From the NCBI GenBank assembly GCA_047967505.1, contig CM106538.1: 64,000 nucleotides of DNA, one strand, 5' to 3'. Under the pieces are notes generated by a model, which did not search any database, had not been told where the DNA came from, and saw only the letters and a list, made by a program, of their open reading frames with translations. The stretch comes from Dipteris shenzhenensis (Eukaryota; Polypodiophyta; Polypodiopsida; Gleicheniales). The stretch's first letter is position 1; every line of letters begins with the position of its first letter. The position numbers and the translations under genes are program-made. Shown here piece after piece: positions 1 through 10,758 of the stretch.

Positions 1-520
1 GGAGAGTGTTCCCAAACTTTATCATCGAGGACGCTGATGCCTGAAGAGGGAAGGAATGTTACGCTCAAGTTGAGGTAACATGACCTCAGAAGGGTCAGTC
101 GGCATTTTCCTTTAAAGGATCAATATTTGTATTATATTTGTTTGGGCTTCATGTAAATGATTAAAAAAGAATCAAGGTCAAGGTCCTTGGTGAGGGCGAT
201 ATGGCACTAGACTAGGTGGATCTAAGGCTAAGGGACCTAAATGCATGAAATGTGCCAAGGGACAAATGGTTTTAATGATATCCCAAGAGAGGGGTAAATG
301 ATGCATTAAGGAAGGACCCTAAAATGAAGACATGTGGCATACTAGATCCATCTAGGGAATTTTGGGGCTTGGTGGAATTTTGTAAGCAAGAGCTTTCACG
401 TAACAGTTGATTTTTTTTTAAGAGCTTGCAACCACCGAGGTTGGCTGGGAGGATAATCGATGTGCCTATACCCGTGATTGGAGAATAACAGAGACGTACC
501 AGATTTTCGCGTATTACCTA
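1..520 (+). mobile_element. 3' end and 3' LTR of a Ty3/gypsy chromovirus, cut by the window edge
   Basis: The first 44 bases encode a polyprotein tail ending FIIEDADA and a stop. This is almost the same tail as the intact element at 40812-47126. A purine-rich tract follows at about 45-56, then an LTR starting TGTTACGCTC at 57. The LTR aligns over most of its length with that element's 501-bp LTR, with many substitutions and small indels, so this copy is older. Similarity fades near 490-520, so the right boundary is approximate. The body of the element lies to the left of the window. Confidence 0.8.
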
Positions 521-900
521 TGAATCTCTTCAAGGGTAGAGGGCAGAACCCTTCGAAGAGTGTTCCTAAAGCTCCCCCAAGCTTTGAGGATGGCAGTCAT
601 GAGAGGAGATGCAGAAGACCTGAGAGAGGCGGAAGTAAAATCACTTGCAATTTTACTCTCTTTCTTTCTACTACCATCACTTGCAATTTTAAGGACAAAA
701 TTATATTAAGTGGGGATGGTTGTTATGAAGGCCAAAAGTTGGCCAACTTAGGGGTAGGATTATTAGTAGAGGTCAAAGGTGATATGGAGGTACTATATAA
801 GTACCCTCACCTCATGTGCAATGTACTTTTGATGTGACATCTAATCCTATCTACTCTCCCTCTCCCTCCTTCCTCCTACTTGCAACCTACACGCACTCTC
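521..900. other. Unassigned stretch with a TATA-like site
   Basis: No coding similarity was recognised. A short imperfect hairpin (about 529-560, CTTCAAGGGT pairing with ACCCTTCGAAG) and a TATATAA-like site near 793 are visible. The TATA-like site may belong to a longer or different LTR. Confidence 0.3.
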
Positions 901-937
901 TCTCATGGACCATTTGGTCTTTCGAAAACTTATCATA

Positions 938-975
<38 letters not shown>

Positions 976-990
976 CATTTGGAGCAGCAA
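901..990 (-). repeat. GA-tract plus hairpin repeat, copy 1
   Basis: Read on the minus strand this is a GA/CT microsatellite followed by a sequence with the core TTTTCGAAAGACCAAATGGT, then CCATGAGA. The same design (GA run, TTATTAACGTC-like segment, CGAAAGAC..GGTCTATGAGA hairpin) occurs three more times at 38331-38410, 38600-38660 and 38727-38792 on the plus strand. Confidence 0.6.
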
Positions 991-1269
991 CTACAAGAAA
1001 AAAGAAACAGGTCAAAGGCCTACCACACAAGAAATGGTATGACGAAGAATGCAAACAACTACGCCAAGAGCTGAAATACATACTAGATGCAGATAGGCAT
1101 AAACAACTGGAGAAGACATACAATGCCCTCACAAGGAAAAAGAAAAGAAAATATATTTTGGAAAGAGAGAAATCTGATTTGGTCACTTTCATCAAAAATC
1201 CAAGAAAGGGCTGGAAACAAGTGAAAGGCAGACGGAAACAGGTCGTAGGGGATATATCAGATGCACTCA
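991..1269 (+). pseudogene. LINE ORF2 fragment (linker between endonuclease and reverse transcriptase)
   Basis: The open frame contains KKWYDEECKQLRQELK followed by a lysine-rich stretch and ...NPRKGWKQVKGRRKQV. W-(Y/F)-D-x-E-C-K followed by basic helices is typical of the linker downstream of the endonuclease in plant LINE ORF2 proteins. The frame ends at the left LTR of the Tat-type element at 1270, which appears to have inserted here. No continuation was recognised beyond its right LTR at 6959. Confidence 0.6.
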
Positions 1270-1796
1270 CGTAGCCACATTTGCATGAGCAGGATGCCTT
1301 CCCAATCAGTCCAGCTACCTCAGCCTAATTTGCCACCTCATCGGTGACATTTTACCACTCTCAAGACATTTCCCCCAAATCACATTACATGCACATTTTG
1401 GACCTTTAGTCACACAATTCCCACACACATTAGCATGCACATTAAAGCTTGCATGCAACCCCGTACACACACATGAAAAGCCCTTTGACATGGACACCAT
1501 AACATATCAAATTCCTGTAACATGCAAGTGTACATTGACTCAGGAAAATTAAAAAAAACCCTTCATGACTTGCATGACCCAAAAACATTTCGCTTGACCA
1601 CACATTGGACACCCTTGCTCTGGAAGTCTGGTACAACCACATTGCATTTCACCATTTCCCATGAAGTCCCTGCAAAACATACTTTATTATCTCAAAAAAC
1701 ATACATCAGTCCATCATGCTTGTGAAAGAAAAATGCCAAAAGCCAACACCTGCTATTTACAGTGCTCAAAAACTTGATACAGATTTTGTCCTATCA
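1270..1796 (-). repeat. Left (3') LTR of element B1
   Basis: This 527-bp repeat matches 6409-6958 and 49076-49644. The right end is ...CCTATCA in all three. The left end is CGTAGCC here and TGTAGCC in the 6409 copy, so the terminal TG has mutated here. Confidence 0.85.
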
Positions 1797-3067
1797 TTTT
1801 GCCCATCCCCAAGTCTGCAGACATTCATGTCTTGCAGATAGGGGGAATATAAGATTTGCATTTCTTCAAAGATATCCTCATCCATGAGGTCTTCCGGCTT
1901 GTCTGGTTTCATCACAATAGGTCCACAGCTGCCCACATTCATGATCCTATGAAAGTATTTCTTTAGTATGAAGCCATTGACTCTATTCTTATGCTGCTGA
2001 CCATCCAAATTCTCAAGTTGATATGAGCCATTTTTGAATTTCTTCGTCACACAAAAAGGTCCATTCCATTTGGTCACAAATTTCTTCTTGAAGGTAGAAT
2101 CCAGACTACTGTTGTATCTCAAAACTAGATCACCCTCCCCGATTTTCTTATCCCTGAACTTCTTATTTGCTCTCTTTTGATTCTCCTCTTGAATTAAAGC
2201 ATAATGTTCCACCGCCTTTTGTCTGTCTAGTTGTGCTTCCTGCAAATCCAATAACCGGTTCTGGAAAGTAGAATTTGAATCCTCGTTTATCTTCATTAAC
2301 ATCTATAATGCAGGAATTTCTACTTCCAAGGGTAATAGAGCTTCTTTCCCGTAAACAAGATGAAATGGTGAAAACTGGGTGCCTTGTTTTATTGCAACTC
2401 TGTAAGCCCATAAAGCCCAGTGCAAAGCAAGATCCCACTCCTTCTCATAGGTTCTCATGATCTTTCCCATGATATTAGTACACACACCATTAAATTTTTC
2501 ATTCATCCCATTACATTGAGGGTAATAGGGACTTGCATATCTGTGTTTAATCTTCAGCTTACCACATAATAAATCCATCAGTTCACTCCTGAAACCTGGA
2601 CCTCTATCAGAAAGCAATTCCAGTGGTACACCAAATCTACCGTAGATATCCTCATACACAAATTTACATACAGATTTTGCATTGACAGCCCGTACTTCTC
2701 GTGCTTTAGCCCATCTTGTCAAATAATCCGCAGCTGTCAGCACATAACAATTTCCCCTAGCTGTCATGGATAGAGGACCAATGGCATCTATTCCCCATTT
2801 TTCGAAAATATTATAAGCAAGCATGATATTTCTGAGTTCTAGATGTAAGATCCTCTTACTCATCTGCTGACACTGTAGGCATGACCTGCACCAATGTCTT
2901 ATGTCTCTCTGGAGGGATGGCCTCACATATCCTTCCGTAAGTATTTTCCTCAGCATGATTTTGAAAGCAAAATGTCCTCCACATACTCCCTCAAAATTAG
3001 CTTGTAGGATATGAAAAACTTCCTCATGCCAGGGAATTCTTCTGAGCACCAGATCAGCCCCTTTCAT
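1797..3067 (-). pseudogene. Integrase of element B1
   Basis: A 254-residue frame (2303-3067) carries an H..H..CRSCLQC zinc-binding region, then the integrase core with GIDAIGP (first Asp), LLSDRGPGF (second Asp) and GMNEKFNG (Glu). A second, shifted frame (1797-2302, with its stop just inside the LTR at 1766) continues into the C-terminal domain, including EGDLVLRYN and KWNGPFCVTKKF. The two frames overlap out of phase near 2300, so integrase is broken by a frameshift although its catalytic triad is still visible. Confidence 0.8.
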
Positions 3068-3244
3068 GTAAAGAACATCATCTATCAGATAATAAGAAGT
3101 ACATAAATCTGTATTTTCTTTGTTTCGGAACTTCTTCAGGCACTTTACCAGTTAACAGGAAGCTTTCCTCACAAGCTAATGTCTCCCTTCTTTGTATAAG
3201 GGTTCCTGCACTCCTATTGCATCAACATAGGCTGCTGTAATTTC

Positions 3245-4342
3245 CTACGCAGCATCATGTGCATTTACATTCTTACCTCTTTCAATATGCTGGAGTGTCC
3301 AGGCATCCAATTGATTTAACAGTTTCTTCACCGCTCCTATCCATCCCTTCAAATGAACATGCTTAACCTTCCAGACACCTAAAATTTGCTTCACAACCAA
3401 CAAAGCATCTCCCTTAATCAAGAGTCCCTTAATACCCAGACTAATGCATACTTTCAAACCTTCGAAGAGGGCTGCATATTCAGCTTCATTATTACTGCTG
3501 GCTTCAAGCTGAATTCCCATTTTCCGAATCTCATTTCCTCCAGGATCATAAATGACAATTCCTCCTATACTTTTATTTAAACTTTTTTGGTAAGATCCAC
3601 CAAAGTGTAAAACAAATGCATCCTCTAGTACTTTTTCTTCATTCATGTCAGTGTTCTTCTCCACATCTTCAACTAAAATAGGTCCTTCCTTATTGGTGAG
3701 GAGATCAGCCAAAGAAGCTCTCGTAGAGTTCTCAACTGAGAAGGTAAAAGAGTACTCCTGTAACTCTACTATCCATTTAATCATGCTCCTGGAGATGTTT
3801 GCACTATTCAACATATGAGGCAGTAGTGAACATGAGATGAGAACCACAAAAGGTCTGGACAATAGATAAGGCCGAAATCTCCTACAGGCATACAAGAGGC
3901 TAGCCAAGACCAATTCAGCCGCTGAATACTTCCTTTCTACTTCACTCTTCACCCTACTAGCATAGTAGATTGGCCTCATATATCTGGAACCCTCTCCCTG
4001 TTGCAAAAGAATAGCACCAATGGCATCTGGTCCCACAGACGGATTCACATAAAAAGTCCTGGAATAATCTGGTGGCTTTACACTTGAAATATGAGTCAAG
4101 GATTCCTTAACTGCCTCAAACACCTCTTCACTCTTTGTCATCCATTTCAGAGGCTCAGATTTTACCACCTGCTGAACACGATACAAAATCTGAGATAACA
4201 TATGAATGAATCTCGACAGATACTTCACCTTCTGGAGAAAGGTATGCAACTGTTTGGTATTCTCAGGAGAGGACAGAATAACTAAAGCTTTTACTTTACC
4301 TGGATCCGGCTCAATCCCATTCTCAGATACAATATGCCCCAA
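3245..4342 (-). pseudogene. RNase H and second (archaeal-type) RNase H of element B1
   Basis: A 365-residue frame begins in the RT thumb (GHIVSENGIEPDPGKVKAL). It passes into the usual Ty3 RNase H (YASRVKSEVERKYSAAELV), then a second RNase H-like domain with NNEAEYAALFEGLK and LLIKGDALLVVKQI. This two-RNase-H layout marks the Tat lineage. In the second domain the first catalytic position reads HFGGS where family members usually have an F-D-G-S type motif, so the acidic residue looks lost. The frame ends before integrase at a stop. Confidence 0.8.
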
Positions 4343-4900
4343 TATTTTAATGCTGGTCCGAGCTAACTGAGTCTTCTTAGGATTTAATTCACCACCATTA
4401 TTATAAATCTCATAGAATACCTGATCCAGCTTTCCACAGTGCTCCCTTCTTCCACTATAGACACTTTACAAAATTTATCCAGGAAGGGTGATAAAATCAG
4501 ATCTGAATTCTCCTGATAGTGCGAGGGGCCGTTGGTAACTCCAAAAGGCATTTTCCTGTAACAAAAACAGCCCTAGGGGGTAATGAAGGTAGTCTTGATT
4601 TGATCTTCCTGGGCTATGGCTATCTCGAAGTACCATGAATATCCATCACACAAGCTCTACATTTCATGACCCGCCACTTTATCAAGAATATCATCCAGAA
4701 AAGGCAGAGGATAGTGGTTTCGCTTTGTCACTGCATTCAGAGGTTTGTAATCCACACAGACTCTCCATTTGTCTACACCTTTTGGCACTATGACCACAGG
4801 ACTTATCCAATCAGAGTGAACTACAGGATAAATTATTCCTGCCTTGAGAAGATTATCTACCTCTTCCTTCAGCACATCTCTCTGTTTCGGGCTTAATCTT
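4343..4900 (-). pseudogene. Reverse transcriptase of element B1, catalytic loop deleted
   Basis: Residues such as DKWRVCVDYKPLNAVTKRNHYPLPF are clearly reverse transcriptase. Downstream, recognisable pieces (KMPFGVTNGPS, SPFLDKFCKV) lie in shifted frames. The segment that should hold the Y/F-x-D-D motif, between FLDKF and the following conserved block near 4440-4470, is missing, so this copy cannot encode active polymerase. The homologous start of the region is kept in B2 (38811-39108). Confidence 0.75.
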
Positions 4901-4908
4901 TTTATTTT

Positions 4909-5886
4909 CTAAAAAACAGGTTTGGCACCTTCCTTCAGCTCAATCCTCAGAGGCTTCCCTTTGAATCCCCTGATCTCCTCATAAGAGGTGATAAACAAAT
5001 TGGGGTATTTCTGCAACATCTTCAAATATTCTTCTTTCTCCTCAACATTGAGATCAGGATTCAATGATTGCTCAATCAACACCTGGGTTGACTGTTGAGA
5101 ACATTTGGGTTGCATTAAATCCTCGATAACCTCAAACCTGTCCACCTCTTCCTCACTGAACCCTACTGCTCCCACAAAATCCACCTGTGAATCCTCATCT
5201 ACCAAATCCACCAATGCTATTGTTCCTTCATCACTTTCTGAAGTCATCGAACTCTCATCCACACTGCTGGTTTCACTTCTCTCTTCCTCTTCACTTGTTG
5301 AATCTAAAACTTGAGCCCTGCTTACCATATCAAAATTCAATTTCTTCCCATTCGTATGTACAGAAAAGATTCCTTTCTGCCAATTCTAAATTGCACCTAC
5401 CTTCCTCAACCACGGCCTTCCAAGAATCAAAGGATAGGCTCCCAACCCCGCAGGCATCACATGACAATCCACTCGACATGAAACACAGAATGCCTCAACC
5501 TCTAGACCAGGTACTATCTCTAAAGTCTTCACCTTGGAGTGGTTTGCCATTCTGATGCGATAACTAGAGGAGCGAGATATCTTCAGTCCTAATCTTTCCA
5601 CACAAGCTTGGGTAATCACACAAATCTGTGCACCTCCATCTATATAGGCCTCTCCAAAACCCTGTCCTTTATGCCAGGCTTCTACAGCAGGTAAAAGGTC
5701 CGGCAACTCTGAGACAGACATCAGCTTAATTGTACCTTTATGAGAGTTCTTCTTTGCTGGATTTACAGCCCGCCTCCATTCTTTTTTAAGCTTTGGGCAT
5801 AGACCAATCATTTGAGCAAATGTAATGTCCGGTTTCCTCGCTGAAAGATCTTCCACCAAATCATAATCTCCCTGCTCCTTCCCCAT
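4909..5886 (-). pseudogene. Protease region of element B1
   Basis: Two overlapping frames (5386-5886 and 4909-5340) cover the aspartic protease and the linker to reverse transcriptase. AYIDGGAQICVIT carries the D-G-G protease motif. GAYPLILGRPWLRKVGAI is the conserved block seen after the protease in this lineage. An acidic linker (TSEEEERSETSS) follows. A stop and frame change near 5385 separates the two. Element B2 at 38890-40410 encodes nearly the same protein. Confidence 0.75.
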
Positions 5887-5904
5887 GGGATAATCTGCAG
5901 TTTT

Positions 5905-6224
5905 TTACTTCCTTCTGGGCTTCCTGCTCTTCTTCTTTTGGTAGGTCATCATCTCCTCAGACTGCTTCCCCTTCTTTGCACTCGGACCAACCTCCTCTTC
6001 TCTATCTCTCTTCCCTAATGGCATGACATCTTTAACTTCCTCCAACTCCAACAAGCCGAATGTAACCGCCTTACCTTTCCCTTTCTCTTCTGCAGTGGCT
6101 TTACAGATTCCAGAGGTACTAGGCTGACATGCATCTTTTACTTCTACACTATGATCATTCACCCTATTATTTAATCCTGTTGGCAATGGGTAAACATCAC
6201 CTCCAGCACGAGGAGGCTTATCAA
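5905..6224 (-). pseudogene. C-terminal gag remnant of element B1
   Basis: The frame matches the B2 gag tail (LPTGLNNRVNDHSVEVKD...EEKGKGK) after the zinc knuckle. Upstream of about 6224 similarity to B2 stops abruptly. The knuckle and the rest of gag are replaced by about 185 bp of other sequence before the 5' LTR, so most of gag was deleted. Confidence 0.7.
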
Positions 6225-6408
6225 AGTTTCTTGCTCACGCACGACCTCCCATCAACAACTGCGAGCCTCTCCAACCTGTCTTGTCGTTCCCACCACCAAC
6301 TCTTTCAGAAGCCCCTCGTCAAATGCAGCCAAATGATCTTTCCAGCAAGCTCCCGTCGTTCAGCTCCTAGCTACCACATCGCTATCTAGAAGCTCCCCTT
6401 CTTCCTCA

Positions 6409-6958
6409 TGTAGCCACATTCGCATGAGCAGGATGCCTTCCCAAGTCCAGCCACCTCAGCCTAATTTGCCACCTCATCAGTGACATTTTACCACTCTCAA
6501 GACATTTCCCCCAAATGACATTAAATGCACATTTTGGACCTTTAGTCACACAATTCCCACACACATTAGCATGCACATTAAAGCTTGCATGCAACCCCGT
6601 ACACACCCATGAAAAGCCCTTTGACATGGACACCATAACATATCAGTGCACATTGACTCAGGAAAATATAAAAAAACCCTTCATGACTTGCATGACCCCA
6701 AAAACATTTCGCTTGACCACACACTGGACACCCTTGCTCTGGAAGTCTGGTACAACCACATTGCATTTCATCATTTCCCATGAAGTCCCTGCAAAACATA
6801 CTTTATTATCTCAAAAAACTATACATCAGTCCATCATGCTTGTGAAAGAAAAATCCACAGATGCCAAAAGCCCACACCTACCCTAGATGTGTACAACTAT
6901 GTGCCTACCCACAGCTATTTACAGTGCTCAAAAGCTTGACACTGATTTTGTCCTATCA
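6409..6958 (-). repeat. Right (5') LTR of element B1
   Basis: This 550-bp repeat starts TGTAGCCACA and ends CCTATCA, and is homologous to 1270-1796. The two LTRs differ by several substitutions and indels, including a 20-30 bp segment near 6870-6905 (GTGTACAACTATG...) that the left LTR lacks, so the insertion is not recent. Confidence 0.85.
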
Positions 6959-8622
6959 GAGTCACCGTTGCATAAACTCTAGCCACCAAGTTGTCACCAT
7001 CGCGCAAACCCTAGCCGCACCGCCAGGTTGTGAAGCAGACCATCAAATAGAGAAAGCACTAAGGAAATAGCCTTGAGCACTATGCTTGCCGCTCCATGAG
7101 TGTCAAAAGCCACCTAATAAAAATCTCATCCCAAAAGTCGAATATCGATGAGGTGCTAGGTGAGGTCCAAAGGCAAGGTTGCTAGCATCCAGCCCCTAGA
7201 CTGTAACGTGGAAGGGTTGGACCCATGGATACGTGGGAAGAGTGTTGTGGAGCTCTGAAGCTCCACATCCTCTTTTGAGTTCTAGCAGCTCGTCTTTCAA
7301 AAAAAAAGTGGAAGCGGTCGAGGATTGCCTAAATGGAGATCCATCTGACAATCAACAGGAGAGGCCAACTCAAACATGGGAAAGGTCCGCCCGTTGCTTT
7401 GCAAAGGCTAGAGGGGGGGAGACAAGGATAGGGATGGAAACTAAGGAAAGAATTGAGAGGCTGATAGGGAGGGGGTGAAAGGGAAGGGCTGAGAGCCTGA
7501 TACAGGGGAGAGAGAGAGGCTGAGAGGGAGGGGGGGGGGCTGAGAGGCTTTTGGAAAGGGGGCTGCGTGAGAGGGAAGGGAGAGGGTTTGAGGAGAAGGT
7601 GAAGCTGAGAGGATGAAGCAGGTAGATAGCTGCTCTGATAGCTTCAAATATGAAGCAAAAGAAGGGAAAAGATGAAGCGGATGAAGGCACCTTCTTTGAC
7701 AAAATCTTGCTGCACGTATACCTCGAAACTGAAGCTTTGAAGCACGTTTTTGAGGGTGAAAGTGTTCAAAGTAAGTCTGAATCTTGCTCCTTCCCTGGTC
7801 TTGAAATCTGAGCTTGTACCAGGCGAGAGAAAGGAAGAAGTGTACGATTTGAAGTGCAGCAGCCTGTAGAAGCAGTTGGAACAGTTTCTTGCAGAGGCGA
7901 TTGAGATTACTGCTTGTTGGCGCAGATTTCGGGCCCTGGAAGAAAGCTGTTGACTGCGCCTATGCTGGAGCTGAAGCTGCTGATGTTTGCGCACTTGCTG
8001 GAGCACGACCCCACCTTGGAATGAGGAGGCAAAGCTGAGAATGAAGTCGTTTTGGAAAAGCTGCCAAATTTACGCCCTGGTCAAAATCTGCAAAAAAGAC
8101 AGCTCCTTGCAGCTACGAGCTGGAGCAAGGGGAGGAGGGAGAAGGCTGAGGGGTTGGGAGATGGCAGACAGGAGAGAGCTAGGGGATCGGGACGACGGGG
8201 AGCTGCTGCCTCTCTCAAGAATTGCAGTTTTGAGCTCTTGGAGTGGATGGAAATTCTTATGTACATCTTTAGAGCATGCTCTTCAATAAACATGAACATT
8301 TCTAATGGGAAAAATAATTTATTGTCTTAGATCGTAGCTTTACTAGATACAAGCTAATAACTGTCCTTCAATCTTCACCTGAATTTGTTGATCCAACTTA
8401 AGAATAGGCAAGAGATATAAAAATGGATTCTTAAAAGCTAGAATATGCACAAAAGTTAACCTGGATCTACAACGCACAAAAGATTTCCTCTGTGCTTTTA
8501 AATTTCCTTTTATGATTCAAAAACTTTTTCAATGAGAAGAATCTTGAATACAACGTGCTTGTCTTCTTGTAATAATAAAAAACATGATAGTAAATAAGCA
8601 AACTTGTTGTAAGAGAGTTCAC
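6959..8622. other. Non-coding region with GA-rich low complexity
   Basis: No gene was recognised. 7380-7620 is strongly purine-rich, so the long serine/proline frames on the other strand are composition artefacts. I looked here for the next exons of the channel gene (expected after exon 7, minus strand) and did not find them. The stretch is probably intron plus unidentified repeat. Confidence 0.4.
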
Positions 8623-10758
8623 CTGTGGTAGAGGCGCAGGAGCATAAGTATCATCATCCTCAGCAATAACAAGTATCTCATCACCTTCAGCTAATATGTA
8701 ATCATCACTTGGATTTAAGATGATCCTTCCTGCCTCAGCAGCAGCTTTGACACCACATGGAATTGCATCAGGGAAGCTGATCAAAACGTCTTCAAAACGC
8801 ATGCCATCCAGCTGTGGCCATCTTTTTATGTAAAATTCTGATTTTTCAAATCCAAGAATATCCCCCCATATCTGACAGAAAAGATGTACATATATATATA
8901 TATATATAAGACTACCAAAGTCATTAAATGGTCAAGCCACAAGCAGTACTTAAGAAAATATATATTGTCAGCTATCATGAGAGAATGTTCATGCGCAACA
9001 ATAAAGACAAAAACCATGTGACTACAAAAATTTATCTAGCTCGTTTGAAAAAAGGATATACATCAATACCCACTTGAGCAAGGCCAGGCTGACGTGCACA
9101 TTGAATCATCAAGCGACCAATAACATCATGTGCAACAACTGTTTCCACCTTCTCTCCTCCAACAAGTTTCACCAGTGCCTCATTATCAAGATCACTCATC
9201 TCTACTACAATATGGCCTTTCAACCCCTCCTTAACACCAGTCAAGCTCAGAACTACCCTTAAAGCTCGTGCATCACTCTGTGTAAATATACATACAATTA
9301 AAGGATAAGCAGCATTCCCTCATCTCCCTTGACAAGTTAGAATGATATTCTTAAAGATTCAGTAGTCACAAGAAGCATACCTGATCAGCATTCTCAACTT
9401 CAGCAAGGACAATAATAGCTCGAGCTGTAGAAACGGAAACCTGTCAACAAATCCGAATATACAAGGCTTTACAGGTGTGAAATACTACTCCATATGATCG
9501 TAGATCACAACAAAGGAGATCACCAGGTGTCAATTCATATTAAAGTTTTAGCGCTGCGCACAAATAAAAACTTGAAATTCTCTATCAAAATGGCTTGCGC
9601 ATTGCATAACATACAAGGCTTTACAGGTGTGTCAACAAGGCCAAATATACAAGGTTTTACAGGTGTGAAATCATACTCTGTATGATCCCAGATCATCACA
9701 TGTTAGTTCATATTAAAGTTTTAGCGCTGCACACAAATAAAATAATTTTGAAATTCTCTATCAAATGGTAGTGCATTTCAAAACAGGATGAGGTTTGAAA
9801 ATGTTTCAAAGTACATTTTCGTTGGTTAGATTTGTATTCAAGATCTACATTTTCGTTGGTTAGATTTGTATTCAAGATCTCTATGATGATGATTGAAAAA
9901 AAGTTCAAAATAAAATATGCAAGGATATTTTAAATGATTGGAGAGATTTATTGTGCAACTACACAAATGTCAACATAAACAAAATAAAATATATAGAGTC
10001 ATAAGGGCCCACCTGTATTTTGTGAAGTTGAGCAAGAAAGACAATCAAAAGAAAATATGTACAATCATAAGCCTTGCTAATGATCTCATCCTGGCAAAAC
10101 ATAGAGGAATTAATGTGAAGTGGAGCTTATTTTGTATCTGCTAGTTACTATGAACTTTTCTAAACATAAAGGAAACATTTGGCATTCATGCACTCACACC
10201 ATAAAATCTCACAGCCATCCAGGTTCGAATTCTGTTTCCAAGAAGTTGACCCGCTACAAACATGTGGAATTCTACAATGTAATAGAAGTGGCCATCAAGG
10301 TATTCTACCTAGCAGTGATAGAGATAATATAGCAATGGGATGCATTTGTGTTGTGTTAAATTACAGCCAATAAGTCCACAGTAAATAGGATTAGATAAAG
10401 ATTCGGAAGGGATACTTTGGCAATCTTGTGATAATCAGCTTGAAATGCATCAAGGCTCATCCTGAGAATTGCAAATCAATGTAGATGCAGATTGCAATGA
10501 GAAATTGAAAACTTTGGTAGGATGGCAGACCATTTTTATTACAACACGATTCATGCTTGCAATTCGCGAGAATACCTTTTTCAGATCTGCCATAATAAGA
10601 GGGCTTCCACTTCTACAGATTACAGACGTCCCCATAAAATCAAACTCTAATTTTGCAATTTCTAGCTCCATTGCCTCCTTTTCTCTCTCTGAAAGAACCA
10701 CTACCACGCCTCCACCTAGGCTTTGATTGGCAATAGCCAGCTGCTTCAAGAGGGAACC
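8623..10758 (-). CDS. Channel exons 4-7: RCK-like regulatory region
   Basis: Exon 4 (10758-10576) begins GSLLKQLAIANQSLGGG and ends SPLIMADLKK. Exon 5 (9440-9381) is VSVSTARAIIVLAEVENADQ. Exon 6 (9277-9074) begins SDARALRVVLSL and ends ARQPGLAQ. Exon 7 (8871-8623) begins IWGDILGFEK and ends TYAPAPLPQ. All four match the conserved segment that follows the pore in CASTOR/POLLUX, with no stops and clean splice sites. Confidence 0.9.

Larger units (their letters stand above)
1270..6958 (-). mobile_element. Tat-type Ty3/gypsy retrotransposon B1, defective
   Basis: The element is bounded by two homologous LTRs (1270-1796 and 6409-6958). Read on the minus strand the order is a gag remnant, protease, reverse transcriptase, RNase H, a second RNase H-like domain and integrase. 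The extra RNase H between the first RNase H and integrase is the hallmark of the Tat lineage of plant Ty3/gypsy elements. The gag N-terminus and zinc knuckle are deleted, the reverse transcriptase catalytic loop is missing, and several frames are shifted. I found no convincing 5-bp target duplication (ACTCA on the left, GAGTC on the right). A closely related copy is split at 38811-40811 and 47132-49644. Confidence 0.85.

Noticed and set aside
1265-6963. Target-site duplication for element B1
   Set aside because: The pentamers beside the LTRs (ACTCA and GAGTC) do not match, so none is claimed.
7370-7702. Overlapping serine/proline-rich frames on the minus strand
   Set aside because: They arise from a long GA-rich tract on the plus strand; no domain or splice context.
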